Part shown: positions 45,440 to 55,973 of the stretch, piece after piece
How positions within the stretch are numbered: the stretch's first letter is position 1
Layout of the letters: every line of letters begins with the position of its first letter
Origin: Henricia sp. BOLD:AAB3569
Taxonomy: Eukaryota; Echinodermata; Asteroidea; Spinulosida; Echinasteridae
Assembly (NCBI GenBank): GCA_037783545.1
Contig: JBBELK010000515.1
Location: 434,001 to 498,000 of the forward strand
DNA: 64,000 nt
Direction: 5' to 3'
Notes under the pieces: generated by a model
Told to the model about the DNA's origin: nothing
Seen by the model: only the letters and a program-made list of their open reading frames with translations
Databases searched by the model: none
Made by a program: the position numbers and the translations under genes

Positions 45440-45570
45440 TTACACATTAATCAACCTTGAGGGGGCCTCTTTGTATAAAGCCATTCATGTACATGTAGGC
45501 TATATATTTCCATGCACATTAATCAACCTTGGGGGCCTCCTTGTATAAAACCATTCATGTACATGTAGGC
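45440..45570. repeat. Short tandem duplication
   Basis: 'cacattaatcaaccttg' followed by 'ggcctc' and 'ccattcatgtacatgtaggc' occurs twice, about 75 bases apart. Confidence 0.85.
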
Positions 45571-45689
45571 ATGTTTCCATGTGTGCATGCCTGGCCGGTT
45601 ACCGAGTACTCCCGGCGTGCCTGGGCATCGAGCCAGAACTTGTTTACGCGTACAATAATGTGATTGTCAGGTGGCTGCACCTGGCTTCA

Positions 45690-45801
45690 ACTTTTCAACC
45701 AATCAGAGTCAATATCGTACACTTCATAGCCACGCCCACCAGCACGCGCTGGCCTCTTTTTGTATTCATTGGCCCGGCGCGTGCCAGGATAAGTAAGAAA
45801 G
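45690..45801 (+). promoter_or_regulatory. Promoter-like patch with possible first-exon donor
   Basis: CCAATCAG, CCACGCCCACC (GC-box-like) and ATTGGC (inverted CCAAT) lie within 90 bases. AAGAAAG|GTATGT, a good donor, follows. It could be a start region for the cyclase gene 4.3 kb downstream, but no coding link is visible. Confidence 0.25.
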
Positions 45802-46059
45802 GTATGTAATACATTCAGAATAACTTGGTTTGGCAAGAGAAAATATGCGAAGAGTTATTGAATGAATAGGATGGGATTAAATGCTACATTTTTTAGCATT
45901 GGCATTTTGCGTGAGTCGTATTTGGGGGCCAGAAGAGGGGACCGTGTGGAAAATTAAAGGGGATTTTTTGTATGGGAAATACGAAAACAAGAATATTTTA
46001 TTTATTATATTTCAACATTATCGCAAATTTTTTTTTGCCATCTTGGTACATGTACATGT

Positions 46060-46660
46060 TTTAACAATAGCTCAGTACCTTGTACAAAAAAATAAAACAA
46101 TGAAAAAAAAGGGGGGTGGGGAAACGATAATATTTTTTCCAAGTTAGTCACAACTGGACAACAATAATTTTTTTGCGAAATATGAAAAACGAAAACTAAT
46201 ACCTAGAGTCAAAAATTAAAACAACGGTAAAAACGGGAAAAAATAATATTTTACCGAGTTGGTGACGATTTATTTCAAACATTTTGCGAAATGTGAAAAC
46301 GAAAAATAATTTACTTAAACGGGACGATCGTTCTTGGTATTTTAGCTCAGAACCTAGTACAGAAAATTCATGGTAAAAAAGAGGGGAATCGTATAATTAT
46401 TTTTTCCCGAAAAAAGAAAAACGAAAAATGTTTATTTAAACGAACGTCGAATCTTTGTTAATAATATACAATGTAGCTCAGTACCTTAGTACCAAAAATT
46501 AAAACAATGGTTAAAAAAAAGGGTGGGGAACGCTATTTTTTTTCCCGAGTTGGTCACAAGGACGACGATTTTTGTTTCATTGCGAAATTTGAAAATTAAA
46601 TTAAAAATATTTTACTCAAACGGGAAGATCTTTCGTGGTTATACAAAAACAATTTAGGCC
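46060..46660. repeat. Tandem repeat, about 150-190 bp unit
   Basis: Four diverged units, each with 'tagctcagtacctt' or 'aaaattaaaacaa', 'ggtaaaaa', 'cgagttggtcac', 'ttgcgaaatatgaaaa' and 'aaacgggacgatc'. Confidence 0.8.
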
Positions 46661-46899
46661 CTAACATTAAAAACAAAACGAAGAAATGTACTCGAAAGAA
46701 ACGATTTGTTTTTTTAATTTAGAAAAATAAAATTTCTAGAAAAACTTTAATAGTAGGTCGAGCTTTTTTTAGACTATTGAGAATTGGATTGTGACCATCT
46801 CGGGACAAAAATACATCAAGGGGGTAAAGAGAAAGAAGATTTTTCCACTCACCAATCTTGAAGTTTACACAAAATTTTGCACTTGAAAACAATTCTTGA

Positions 46900-47310
46900 A
46901 GACATACCTCACAAAAAGTCACATTTGCAAACATTTTAATCCGGAGAACATTTATATTCCAGTTCGATGCTCAGTTCACCGAGGATGTAAGCGACGCCTG
47001 CGTTCAAGTTCAGTGTTCGTACAGAATTCAGTTTGTGTACAGTTCACAGCACACTCCGCGGAGCAGGCCCCGGGTGACTTGACGTTTGCGGCCGCTCAGA
47101 AAAACCTCGTGAAGAAGCGACCGGCCGGCTGGCTGAAGTTTTTCACAACGGGTCGCCGACAAAACCACGCAAAATTTGAAGCGGAGACTTTTTTCTGACG
47201 CACACGGTCCAAGACACGAAATATAAAACCACTTGCTGACAAAATTTCGTTAAATGGCGAAAGTTTTTCACATTTTTGGTGGATAATTCGGTGGAAAATC
47301 GGACAGTTCG
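46900..47310. other. CpG-richer stretch, no assigned gene
   Basis: GC and CpG content rise (CCGCGG, GCGGCCGC, CCGGCCGGC) above the AT-rich surroundings, and the stretch leads into the open frame at 47311. It may be a 5' regulatory region. Confidence 0.35.
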
Positions 47311-47676
47311 GTGCACCGAGGTTCCTCGTCCGAAATTTTACTGAAGCAAATGGCGTCGGCCAAACCAGTTCGAGCCGGTGTCCGTGCACAGCGCAATATA
47401 TTCTATATCCCTCCGCTCTTGCAGCCTCGTCGGCCCACAATTCCAGAATTTGATTGGTCGAAAGTGCACAGCAAGCGGACTAATTTATTACTGTGGGAGA
47501 CGATACATGAAATGTTCGGGTCGTGCGTAGGCATTTTGTGTCCGATTAAAAGCAGACGACAAGTCGTGGGAATATTTTTGGCACTGTTTCAAGTACTCGT
47601 AGTAGGATTTCTGTGCAATTTTGTGTTTTTTATTTTGTGTTTATTATTTTTTTATATATCTCAAAATTTGAATTAG
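47311..47676 (+). CDS. Hypothetical 121-aa frame with hydrophobic C-terminus
   Basis: There are two candidate starts; the second (ATGGCGTCGG at 47350) has the better context. The frame has a basic N-terminal half (PRRPTIPEFDWSKV), then hydrophobic residues (IFLALFQVLVVGFLCNFVFF) like a membrane segment. The last third overlaps a repeat that is duplicated at 48170, which argues against that part being coding. No family recognised. Confidence 0.25.
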   Translation: MHRGSSSEILLKQMASAKPVRAGVRAQRNIFYIPPLLQPRRPTIPEFDWSKVHSKRTNLLLWETIHEMFGSCVGILCPIKSRRQVVGIFLALFQVLVVGFLCNFVFFILCLLFFYISQNLN

Positions 47677-48480
47677 GGGTTGGAAATACTCAAGGGAGAG
47701 CATGGACAACTGCCGGAGATTCTGGCCACGCTTTTATGCCCCAGGTGGGGATTTTGACCCAAATAAATCAAATTTTCAGCGTACCGAGAAGCCAAAAACA
47801 CATGTTTTGCCCCATTTGAAGGGGATTTTGTCACCTAAAGTTTGCCCCAGGGGTGGGGATTTTGTCTCTTAAAAAGTCAAAATGTATATCCCGGGTCGGG
47901 TTGCTGGAAATAATTGATAGGTTCATTGGAATTTGTCTAATTCATTGGATCTTGATAAGCCGTAAAAACAAAAATGAATATAATTATTAATATAATTAAT
48001 ATTAGGAAGTGCGCACCATGCACAACCTGTCCGTATTGCGGACGTCGTGTACCCAACAGTTGGCAACGTACCAAAACCTGTTGCTGCATGTAATGGGGAT
48101 GCAGCCACTGTGGCCGGCCTGCTGCCGGCGACGCGGCATCGGGCGTATACGGTAGAAAACCATTGACATTTCTGTGCAATTTTGTGTTTTTAATTTTTTG
48201 TTTCATTTTTGTTTTTACATCCCAGAATTAGAGTTAGAGGTTGGAATCACCAAGGGGGGAGAAGAGGCATCAGCTGGAGATTTTGGCCACGTTTTTTACG
48301 CCCCATGTGGGAATTTAAAAGAAATAAATCAAATTTTAGACGTACCTGGAAGCAAATTTAAATAGTTTTCCCCCAGGGTGGGGATTTTTTTGGGTCTAAA
48401 GTTTGCACCAGGGGTGGGGATTTTTGTCACTTAAAAAGTGACAATATTGCTCGGGATGGGCGTGGGTAGAAATCGATAGG
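47608..48480. repeat. Pair of diverged direct repeats (about 310 bp each)
   Basis: 47608-47935 and 48170-48480 share 'tttctgtgcaattttgtg', 'gaggttgga' / 'aggggttgga', 'ggagatt.tggccacg', 'aaataaatcaaatttt' and 'ggtggggattt' in the same order. About 235 bases separate them. Confidence 0.75.
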
Positions 48481-50139
48481 TGTTTTTGATTTTGTTTAAT
48501 AATCCTAAAATTGCCACGCATTTAAGGACAGACATCACGTATAGGCTAGGCCTATACGTACGTGTAAACACACGAGGAATTCCCAATGCGTATACGGGAC
48601 CAAGAGGAACGGGGGCATTAGGGGGCCCTTGCAAGGATATGCCGCCGAGGATTTACGCTTTTCTTCGGTAGGCGAGAGCTCCTCGCTCCGGTGGTTAAAG
48701 ACATATTAAAGACAGGTAGAACACATTAGTAATGGTGAACTGTTAAAAGGGGCGCTATTTCCACTCGTGATTAAAAGCCAATGTTGAGAAAACTACCCTT
48801 TAGAATTGTCAGCCACATAGGTGCAGTAAAAACTATGAATTGTAGGTTAGGGCGACAAATCGTGTGTAAAAAAGGTATATTAGGGCGACCTGCTCAATAG
48901 GGCGACATTTTGGTGTCGCCCTAATATTTTTGAGTTTAAAATTAATTTTTTTAGGTCAAAAACCATTTTTTTTAGGTCGAGAACCATTTTTATTGGGATT
49001 GGAGCTGTCTCTCTTCGGTCTGCGACCATCTCTGGAAGCTTTGGGTAAAAAAATAAGGTGTCATTTTGAGAGACTCTTGCCGAAATTTCGGTGGTCTCCG
49101 GCGAGAGTCTTCCCGAAGTGTCGCCCCATTGCGGCATTCAGCGTTATTTAAATTCTGAAAACTATACATGGTTTTTGTGTTGAGTTGAATGGTAAAAAAG
49201 TCTTTCGCAAAATACTTTTTTTAGAAAACCACCTTAAATTGTTAATTTCTCACAAAAAAATAAAATGTTTACTTAAATAAAACCATGTGGTGTTTGGTAC
49301 TATTCTTATTAACACTTTTAGTGAGGCTTTTCTTGGTAACTCGTGGAAAACAAAATTGGGGTCACTGCAAAACAACAGGATTTCATAACTAAAGAATAAT
49401 ATACTTGTAGACATTTCAGCCACATACATATCAGAAAACCTGGAAAATCCATGCATGGTTTTTGTGCACGAATGAATGGGAAAAAGGTTGTCTGCAGACA
49501 ATTTATTTTTTTAAAGCACATTCAGTTGGCAATTTCTCCCATAATTATAAAGGTACCATTTTCACGGGAAAAAAATCATGTTGTGTGTTATCATTGCATG
49601 CAATCAACACATTTAAGGCGGATTCACACTATCGCGGAAAAATCACACATTTTTCTATTGGTTTGTACACAAACTGGTTTGCCGCTTGTGCGCGGCCTAT
49701 CGCGACGCGCAAAACGTTTTGAGCTGGGTCAAAGTTCAAATTTGTTGAACTTTGACCACGGTGCGCTGACCTTTCCAACGCGCAACCTCAGTCCGGTCAT
49801 CCTGCCTGTAAGCGGACTCCAGCCAAAATAATGTCTTGATCTTGGTTCATGATTTTTGCCATAGATTTGGGGATCTTATCTCAAACCATTCTGAAACTAA
49901 TTGTTTAAAAATCAGTGTTTGTAATGCTTTTTCTTACCTTATTTGGCCAATCATATTTGCCTTTCTATAAAAATTAAAAAATGGAAGGCCTTTTTTTGGT
50001 CAAAAATAATCCCGGTGTCAACTGGTTAAGAACTCGGACCTTTTATAAAAATTATACTAGGCCTATGTTAGTATGTAGGCCCTATAAGCTTAAATAAGAC
50101 TAGGCCTAACCCTTTTTTCGGACATTTTCCCTCGTTTAG
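48481..50139. other. Gene-free stretch before the cyclase exons
   Basis: Contains copies of a dispersed repeat ('tgtcagccacatag', 'cagaaaacctgg', 'ccatgcatggtttttg') at about 48815, 49410 and, beyond, 51010. A probable inverted-repeat element lies around 49610-49830 (TTAAGGCGGATTCACACT; TCAAAGTTCAAATTTGTTGA). The missing 5' exons of the cyclase gene were looked for here and not found. Confidence 0.45.
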
Positions 50140-50311
50140 GCCACACCCTTGCGTTCAACTGGACGGATTCCCAATGCAACACCAATGTGGGCTTGGATGC
50201 CATCGCCGACTATTGGCGGCAGGGCTACGTGGGCGTCATCGGACCCGGCTGCTCTTGCAACTACGAGGCCCGTCTGGCCGGTGCTATATCAACTTCCCGC
50301 TCTTTGATTAC
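50140..50311 (+). CDS. Guanylyl cyclase exon A (ANF receptor region)
   Basis: Acceptor 'ttccctcgtttag', donor AC|gtaagt. Frame HTLAFNWTDSQCNTNVGLDA through VGVIGPGCSCNYEARLAG. The DSQCN…G.DA and GPGC motifs are typical of the ligand-binding lobe of receptor guanylyl cyclases. It ends two bases into a codon (ATT AC) although exon B begins a whole codon. That fits the loss of one base just before the donor. Confidence 0.85.
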
Positions 50312-50385
50312 GTAAGTGGTTGGAGGCTGCAGGTGTTGCACATGTTGAAAGTTGCTGTTACTGATGACCTTTTCATTTTGCTGCA

Positions 50386-50755
50386 TTGCTGCATTGCTGC
50401 TCGCTGCATCTGCTGCTGCTGCTGCTGCTGCTTGCTTGCTGCTGCCGATGCTGCTGCCGATGCTGCTGCCGATGCTGCTGCAGTTGTTTTCTGCTGTCTA
50501 CTTCTGTTGCTGCCGTTTCTTCTTCTGTTACTGTTTGCTGTTATTGCTGTTGTTGCTGCTTAATTGCTGCTGCTAGCTGCTGCTTGCTGCTTGCTGCTTG
50601 CTGCTGCTTGCTGCTGCTTGCTGCTGCTTGCTGCTTGCTGCTGCTTCCTGTTGCTTTCTGTTGCTTCCTGTTGCTGCTTCAGTTGCTTGCTGCTGTTTGG
50701 TGCTCACCGCTGCTGCTGCTAATTGCTGCTGCTGCTGCTTGCTGCTGCTGTCGTT
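50386..50755 (+). repeat. CTG/CTTGCTG-rich repeat in the cyclase intron
   Basis: About 370 bases made of CTG triplets, TGCTGCCGA units and CTTGCTGC units on the plus strand (CAG on the minus). Open frames in it give poly-Leu/Cys/Ala or poly-Gln/Ser/Ala and are not genes. It lies entirely in the intron between exons A and B. Confidence 0.95.
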
Positions 50756-50807
50756 TTGAGTAAGTAAAAAAGAGCTTTGATTCACTCCATGTTAATGCTT
50801 TTTTTAG

Positions 50808-50930
50808 GGTTGTGACGAAGCTGAAGTTTCCAACAAGTTGCTTTACCCAACCTACGTGCGGACATTGCCTCCAAGCACACGTGTCGCTGATGCACTGATG
50901 GTGACCTTGCAAATGTTCAACTGGGATCAG
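50808..50930 (+). CDS. Guanylyl cyclase exon B (ANF receptor region)
   Basis: Acceptor 'tgctttttttag', donor CAG|gtaaat, exactly 41 codons. Frame GCDEAEVSNKLLYPTYVRTL through LMVTLQMFNWDQ. It matches the YPT.xRT…FNW region of the ANF receptor fold. Phase 0 at both ends. Confidence 0.85.
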
Positions 50931-51410
50931 GTAAATGTTACATATTGATGAAATCCTGTAAGATTAGCATGAAACATCTAAAGAAGAATGCTGGTAACCT
51001 AACCTGCAGAAATTAGGATGCAGCAATGCTTTAGAAAACCTTAAAACTCCATGCATAATGATGGTTTTTGAGTTAGATGAATGCTATAAAAGTGAGTGTG
51101 CGCATTCATTTTTTAAAAGCCACTTTCAATTGTTATTTTCATACAAAAATGTACCATTGTGAAATGAAACAAATTAAAGTGGTATTTGTTACCATTGGTA
51201 CTTTGAATGTTTTTAAAGTCAACTCATGAAGTAACATTTTTGGGTCATTGCAATTGATACATTGTGCCTTTAAGCTGCAAGTTAGGTCTGCATTTAATAA
51301 CAGCATTAGGACAAAATATCTTTGTGAAAATATATCTCATGTCTGTCTTTAACTTATTCCTATATTTCTTTTCCTCTGGGAATCACATTCGAAATCACAC
51401 ACTGTGGCAG

Positions 51411-51558
51411 CAGGTATACCGAGTTGTCTCCAAGAAGTTTCAACTGAACAACATCACCGTGCAACACGAAGAGATCTTTGAAACTGGCTTCGTCCCGTAC
51501 AGCAACACGTCCAATCCTTTCCCGGGCATAATCAAGCGTACAAGGGAAACCACAAGAA
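51411..51558 (+). CDS. Guanylyl cyclase exon C (ANF receptor region)
   Basis: Frame QVYRVVSKKFQLNNITVQHE through GIIKRTRETTR; donor AGAA|gtatgg. The acceptor used here is GTGGCAG just before CAGGTA. The same frame stays open upstream through SSGNHIRNHTLWQ, which looks homologous to the family. The true exon may therefore begin at about 51375, where no AG is visible. Ends in phase 1, matching exon D. Confidence 0.8.
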
Positions 51559-51693
51559 GTATGGACCATAATAAAATTCCCTTAAGTAGGACACTTTACC
51601 TTGAAATAAATTTTTTAAACCTCACTGTCATATTTTTACTGTAAAGAGACTAGCAACAGTTTAGATTTTCTTTGATTGATTTTTTCTCTCCAG

Positions 51694-51839
51694 TCTACGT
51701 GTTTCTCGGGGAAGTGTACGAGTTGCACAGTTTCGCCCTCGCTGCTTACGATCAAGGGCTTAATAATGGCGATTATGCGATTATTGGCATGCAATTGACC
51801 ACAAAATGCGGACCACACAGAACTGGCACAGCAATAAAT
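51694..51839 (+). CDS. Guanylyl cyclase exon D (ANF receptor region)
   Basis: Acceptor 'ttttttctctccag', donor AAT|gtaagt. Frame IYVFLGEVYELHSFALAAYD then QGLNNGDYAIIGMQL. This corresponds to the conserved '…LAAxDLGLxxGDYVF' segment of the ligand-binding domain. Ends in phase 0, whereas exon E needs phase 1, so an exon is missing between them. Confidence 0.85.
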
Positions 51840-51873
51840 GTAAGTAAAGTGCCCTTTTAAAAAATTCTTTTAC

Positions 51874-52014
51874 TTAAAGGCACTGGCTCATCAGCAATGC
51901 GTGCACTCCAAATTCGTGCCATGAAATACGCAGCTCCATAGCAAAGGCATGGAGCTACGTATTTTGTAGCACGAATTTGGCGCGCGCGCATTGCTGACGA
52001 GCCTGTGCATTTAA
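51874..52014. mobile_element. Palindromic MITE, full copy
   Basis: TTAAAGGCACTGGCTC and GAGCCTGTGCATTTAA are the ends. Both arms carry GCAATGCG, AATTCGTGC and GAAATACGCAGCTCCAT or their mirrors. Half copies lie at 3180-3252 and 63687-63760. It lies 35 bases past exon D. Confidence 0.85.
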
Positions 52015-52089
52015 AGGAACAGAACAACATGCTACAAATTGTCGCCAAGTTTAGTAAAGGTGATCAGGACTAAAATAATGGGATGAGAG

Positions 52090-52835
52090 AAAGTTGGGTT
52101 CCTTGGCAAACCTGGTGGAGTATACCACTGTGCCTCATAGCTCAGCTGCCTGGTGTGTCGGAAGTCTTGGGGGAAACCTTAGACAATACAGTATACCACT
52201 GTGCCTTTTAGCTGTTGACAGAGCATCTGCATGGTGTGTCAGAGGTCTCGAGGGAAACCTGAGGGAGTATACCACTGTGCCTCATAGCTCAGCTGCCTGG
52301 TTTGTCGGAAGTCTTGGGGGAAACCTTAGACAATACAGTATACCACTGTGCCTTTTAGCTGTTGACAGAGCATCTGCATGGTGTGTCAGAGGTCTCGAGG
52401 GAAACCTGAGGGAGTATACCACTGTGCCTCATAGCTCAGCTGGTAGAGCATCTGCTCAGTGTGTCAGAAGTCTTTAGGAAAACCTGGGGGAGTATACCAC
52501 TGTGCCTCATAGCTCAGCTGCCTGGTGTGTCGGAAGTCTTGGGGGAAACCTTAGACAATACAGTATACCACTGTGCCTTTTAGCTGTTGACAAAGCATCT
52601 GCTTGGTGTGTCAGAGGTCTCGAGGGAAACCTGAGGGAGTATACCACTGTGCCTCATAGCTCAGCTGGTAGAGCATCTGCTCAGTGTGTCAGAAGTCTTT
52701 AGGAAAACCTGGGGGAGTATACCACTGTGCCTCATAGCTCAGCTGGTAGAGCACAGTGGAGCAAAGACGTAACAGAGCACAATGTAATACCTTTTCAGAA
52801 ATAATAAATGAAATGAAATGAAATGAAAAAGGGGG
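52090..52835 (+). repeat. Tandemly amplified tRNA-derived SINE head
   Basis: About nine units of 60-80 bases, each starting 'gtataccactgtgcctcata'. Several contain the tRNA A-box region TAGCTCAGCTGGTAGAGCA. The last one runs into a SINE-like tail with (ATGAA)n at about 52807-52827. Two unit types alternate (… 'agctgcctggtgtgtcgg' / 'ttttagctgttgaca'), so a pair of units was amplified together. Confidence 0.85.
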
Positions 52836-52888
52836 ACTTGTGGAGAGAATCTTGCACTTTGTTGGGTTTCAAGCTGATTGAACCTGTA

Positions 52889-53871
52889 TCCCAGACAGCA
52901 AGCATACGTCGCACCGACGTCGGCAAAGGTCGGCATAGGTCGGCGAACGTCGCCCGTCGGTGTACAACGTCGGTACGACGTCGGTACGACGTCGGATATG
53001 GGCCGGCGATTTCCGTATTTGCTCGGCATTATGTTAGACATTTGGTCAATATGATGTTACTTTAACGTCAATATTTAACGTCAATAAGGTGTCATATATA
53101 ACGTCGGTAAGACGTCATTTAAAGGTTATCACATTACGTCAGTACATCGTCGACACACTGCGTCGAATTAACGTGGGTTTAGGGACAACAATTTACGTCA
53201 TGCTACCGGACGTTAACGGCACGACGTGTTAAAGACGACGTGTTAAAGACGTCTTTTTTTAGTCGTTTTCGAGTCGTGCGTCATAAAGTGGTCGTGACCA
53301 GATTTACCGTGTAAAAAAGCTAATTTGCTTCAGTTTTGGCAGTTGTTTTGATTTTTGTAAATGATTTGTTGCTTGATATTAGGCAAATTGGCAATTGTCA
53401 GGGAAAAACAAACTCAAAGTGGCGAGTGATTGGAATTAAATTTGGTATTCGGTTAGTAGGTGTGTGCCAACCATGGGTTACAGGGTACAGGTTTTTGTGG
53501 AGCATAAATAGAAGTCGCGCATAATGGTAGTGTATGAGTAGTGTATGAGTAGTGTATGAGTATCAATGAATATGTATAAGTAATGTATAAGTATCAATGA
53601 ATATGTATAAGTAATGTATAAGTAATGTATAGGGGACGTCAGAGAAATACGTCTTTTTGCTTTGCATACGACCCTACAAAGACGTTGATAAGACGTCAAT
53701 AAGACGTTTGTCCAACGTTAACGCCAACTTATAAACAACGTTGTGCAAACGTTATTCGGAAGTGCAAGTTTATGTTAGAACAACGTTACGAGGCTAACGT
53801 TGGTCCAACGTTTCTTCGTCAATTACTGACGTTGATCCAACGTTGGGCTAACGTAAGTTTGCTGTCTGGGA
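52889..53871. mobile_element. 983-bp inverted-repeat element (TCCCAGACAGCAA ends)
   Basis: TCCCAGACAGCAA at the left is mirrored by TTGCTGTCTGGGA at the right. Inside are CG-rich subrepeats ('acgtcggtacgacgtcgg' left, 'caacgttggtccaacg'-like right) and a 'gtgtatgagtagtgtatga' microsatellite at 53527-53630. No transposase. It sits in the gap between exons D and E. Confidence 0.85.
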
Positions 53872-54145
53872 TGGGATGATCTGTTGACTAGATCTATGCG
53901 TCTCCCAAACATCTCAGAGAGGCACTTTAGACAGAGTGAATTGCACCCTGCCTGAGCAGTTCTTATGGGGGCTGGTGTGGTCAGCCTTTCCACAAGAGGT
54001 GGTCATACACATTACTGATCTACACAATGTTACATCTCTCAGCCTTCTTGATCTTTCGGTGAGAGTATAATTTGCGTTTCTTTTTCTGAAGTGTATATTT
54101 TTAAGATGTACCTTAACCGCATCAACAATAAATGTATTCTCGCAG

Positions 54146-54309
54146 GTATTTCGGGGCTGCAGAACCAGATTGACAATTCAGGTGACGGCGTATCACGCTT
54201 TTTGTTACTGGACATTAACCAATTACTGAAGGCTGACGCGTACCTCCTGCCGGGCTATCCAGGAATGATCGGCGTTGGAGAATTCATACGCACCATGGAC
54301 GACAAATGG
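54146..54309 (+). CDS. Guanylyl cyclase exon E (membrane-proximal ligand-binding region)
   Basis: Acceptor 'gtattctcgcag', donor TGG|gtaaga. Frame ISGLQNQIDNSGDGVSRFLL then LDINQLLK…IGVGEFIRTMDDKW. It matches the 'G.VQID.NGDR..DF.L.D.N' region that precedes the membrane in this family. Confidence 0.8.
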
Positions 54310-54659
54310 GTAAGATGGACCAATCATAAAGACCTTAGACAGTTCAAGCATTCCTATTGGCGAAGAGCATATGTCACGTGGGTAGTCTTAAATAGACAAT
54401 AAATTAAGGCCCAGCTGGTTTTACACACTCACTAGTCTGGCCCAAGAATTTCAAGAAATTTTACTAAGTTACACAAAAAGGTACAAGGTGTCGTTGACCG
54501 GTCTTAAAGAGTAGTTCTAAGATCGGCTAGGGACTTGAAATTATTTGCATTCATGTCCCAAGCCGGTCTAAATTTTAAGATGGGCCACCCACAGCTTTAT
54601 TCTCTTATTATGACTTTGTTTTTTAAATGCTGCATCTGAAAGGTTAGTGAAACAAAATC

Positions 54660-54735
54660 AACAGTTGGTAGAGCAGTTGGCCATGTATGCCAAGGACCTG
54701 CATGGGTTCGAATCCCAGTCGGAGCACTGCAATTT
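54660..54735 (+). repeat. tRNA-like pseudogene or SINE head
   Basis: TTGGTAGAGCAG (A box) and GGGTTCGAATCCC (B box) with a TTGGC…GCCAA anticodon-like stem and a 3' 'tcggagca' end. The matching 5' acceptor strand is not present, so it cannot fold as a full tRNA. Confidence 0.65.
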
Positions 54736-54870
54736 TCTCAAGTTTCTAAATTCATCTCTCTACAGAGTTATGGAAGCTTGCCCGTTGTAGAATGATTTTA
54801 TTGTTTTCATGTGCTATTTATTTCTGGAAAAAAATTAAAATGGTAAATGATTTGTTGGTTTGTTCCATAG

Positions 54871-54955
54871 ACGTTAAACCGGACCTCAGACTATATGACG
54901 TTGACATCCACTGGCCCACCGATCGGCCCACACAATGCGTACACCCAACGTTAAA
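54871..54955 (+). CDS. Guanylyl cyclase exon F (hinge before membrane), tentative
   Basis: Acceptor 'tttgttccatag', donor TTAAA|gtatat. Frame DVKPDLRLYDVDIHWPTDRP then TQCVHPTLK. The 'WP…P..C' pattern recalls the cysteine-containing hinge of receptor cyclases. Its entry phase does not match exon E, but its exit phase matches exon G. Confidence 0.5.
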
Positions 54956-55377
54956 GTATATGGGCATAAAGGGGGAGGGGAGTCTAAAACAGCGGCATTT
55001 TGTGTGTATGTACTTTATGGACGGCCCTTAGGTAATTCAAAAATGCTGATATTTCAAAGTAAGAATATGTTCCTATATAAAACATGTACATGTAACAATA
55101 AAATTAACAGCGTTTCACTCAAAACTTTGTTTAACTCCAAATTTGAAATTCTTCCTTCGAGGTTTGACTAATTGAAATTTCACCATAATTTAAATTATTA
55201 TAAAATGGCTGCCTTTGTAAGGTTTATCAAAACAGACTTGTTTCTCTACAAATCTGAGAAAAGTTGCAAACTTTACATCAAATACTCAAAAATGATTGTA
55301 ATTTGCAGAATGAGTCATATGAGTCTTTTTTGTGGAAAATATATTTACCTCCCAATTTGTTACCCCCATTTTTGTAG

Positions 55378-55491
55378 AAAGCGTAAATATGAGGGCGAAC
55401 TAGACAGCTTGGTGTGGAAGACTGATTTTGACGACGTCCAGGCGAAAGGCGGACATAAGAACAAGTCTGGTATCTCCATGAAGAACATATG
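55378..55491 (+). CDS. Guanylyl cyclase exon G (start of kinase-homology domain)
   Basis: Acceptor 'cccatttttgtag', donor ATATG|gtaaga. Frame KRKYEGELDSLVWKTDFDDV then QAKGGHKNKSGISMKN. It matches the juxtamembrane '…KYE.EL.S..WK…DV' segment. Its entry phase fits exon F directly, leaving no membrane segment between. Exit phase 2 conflicts with the first AG at exon H. Confidence 0.75.
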
Positions 55492-55565
55492 GTAAGAAGA
55501 ACTGATTTCGCTTAGCAATATTAGACATTTGGGCTATTTATAAATGACGTCATCACATGTGTTCT

Positions 55566-55848
55566 GGGGCCAATTTCATGGAGCTGTTTAGCAGCCGATT
55601 TTGTACTAACGGAGGCTACGGCTATTTCATGGAGACCGTAACCTTAAGCACTGCCAAACGTTTGCTAGCTTCAGAGTCAAATTTGCTAAACACTAGTGAC
55701 GCAACAATGCCTGTTTCTAAGCACGCGCATATTGCTTAAGCACGCCGCGGCCGTAAAATAGCCTTAAAGTTAATATTAGCACAACTTTTCTGCTACAGTT
55801 AGCACACGTTTTCAGCTAGCGCTTGAGCAGCGCCATGAAATTGGCCCC
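55566..55848. mobile_element. Inverted-repeat MITE (GGGGCCAATTTCATGG ends)
   Basis: GGGGCCAATTTCATGGAGCTG at the left, CAGCGCCATGAAATTGGCCCC at the right. The right-end part recurs alone at 58378-58432 ('agttagcacacgttttcagc'). Confidence 0.85.
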
Positions 55849-55973
55849 TGTTGTGAAAGGAGTGAGTTATTTTATGAAATTGATCTTGGGTCGGCAAAAA
55901 AATGAATCACGCAAACACAGCGCATATACAACGTATGTAGTGCTAATAACCATACACTATATCTTGTCAACAG

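Noticed and set aside
50352..50785. Poly-Leu/Cys/Ala and poly-Gln/Ser frames
   Set aside because: Translations of the intronic CTG repeat.
54660..54735. Functional tRNA gene
   Set aside because: A and B boxes are present, but the 5' acceptor strand does not pair with the 3' end.
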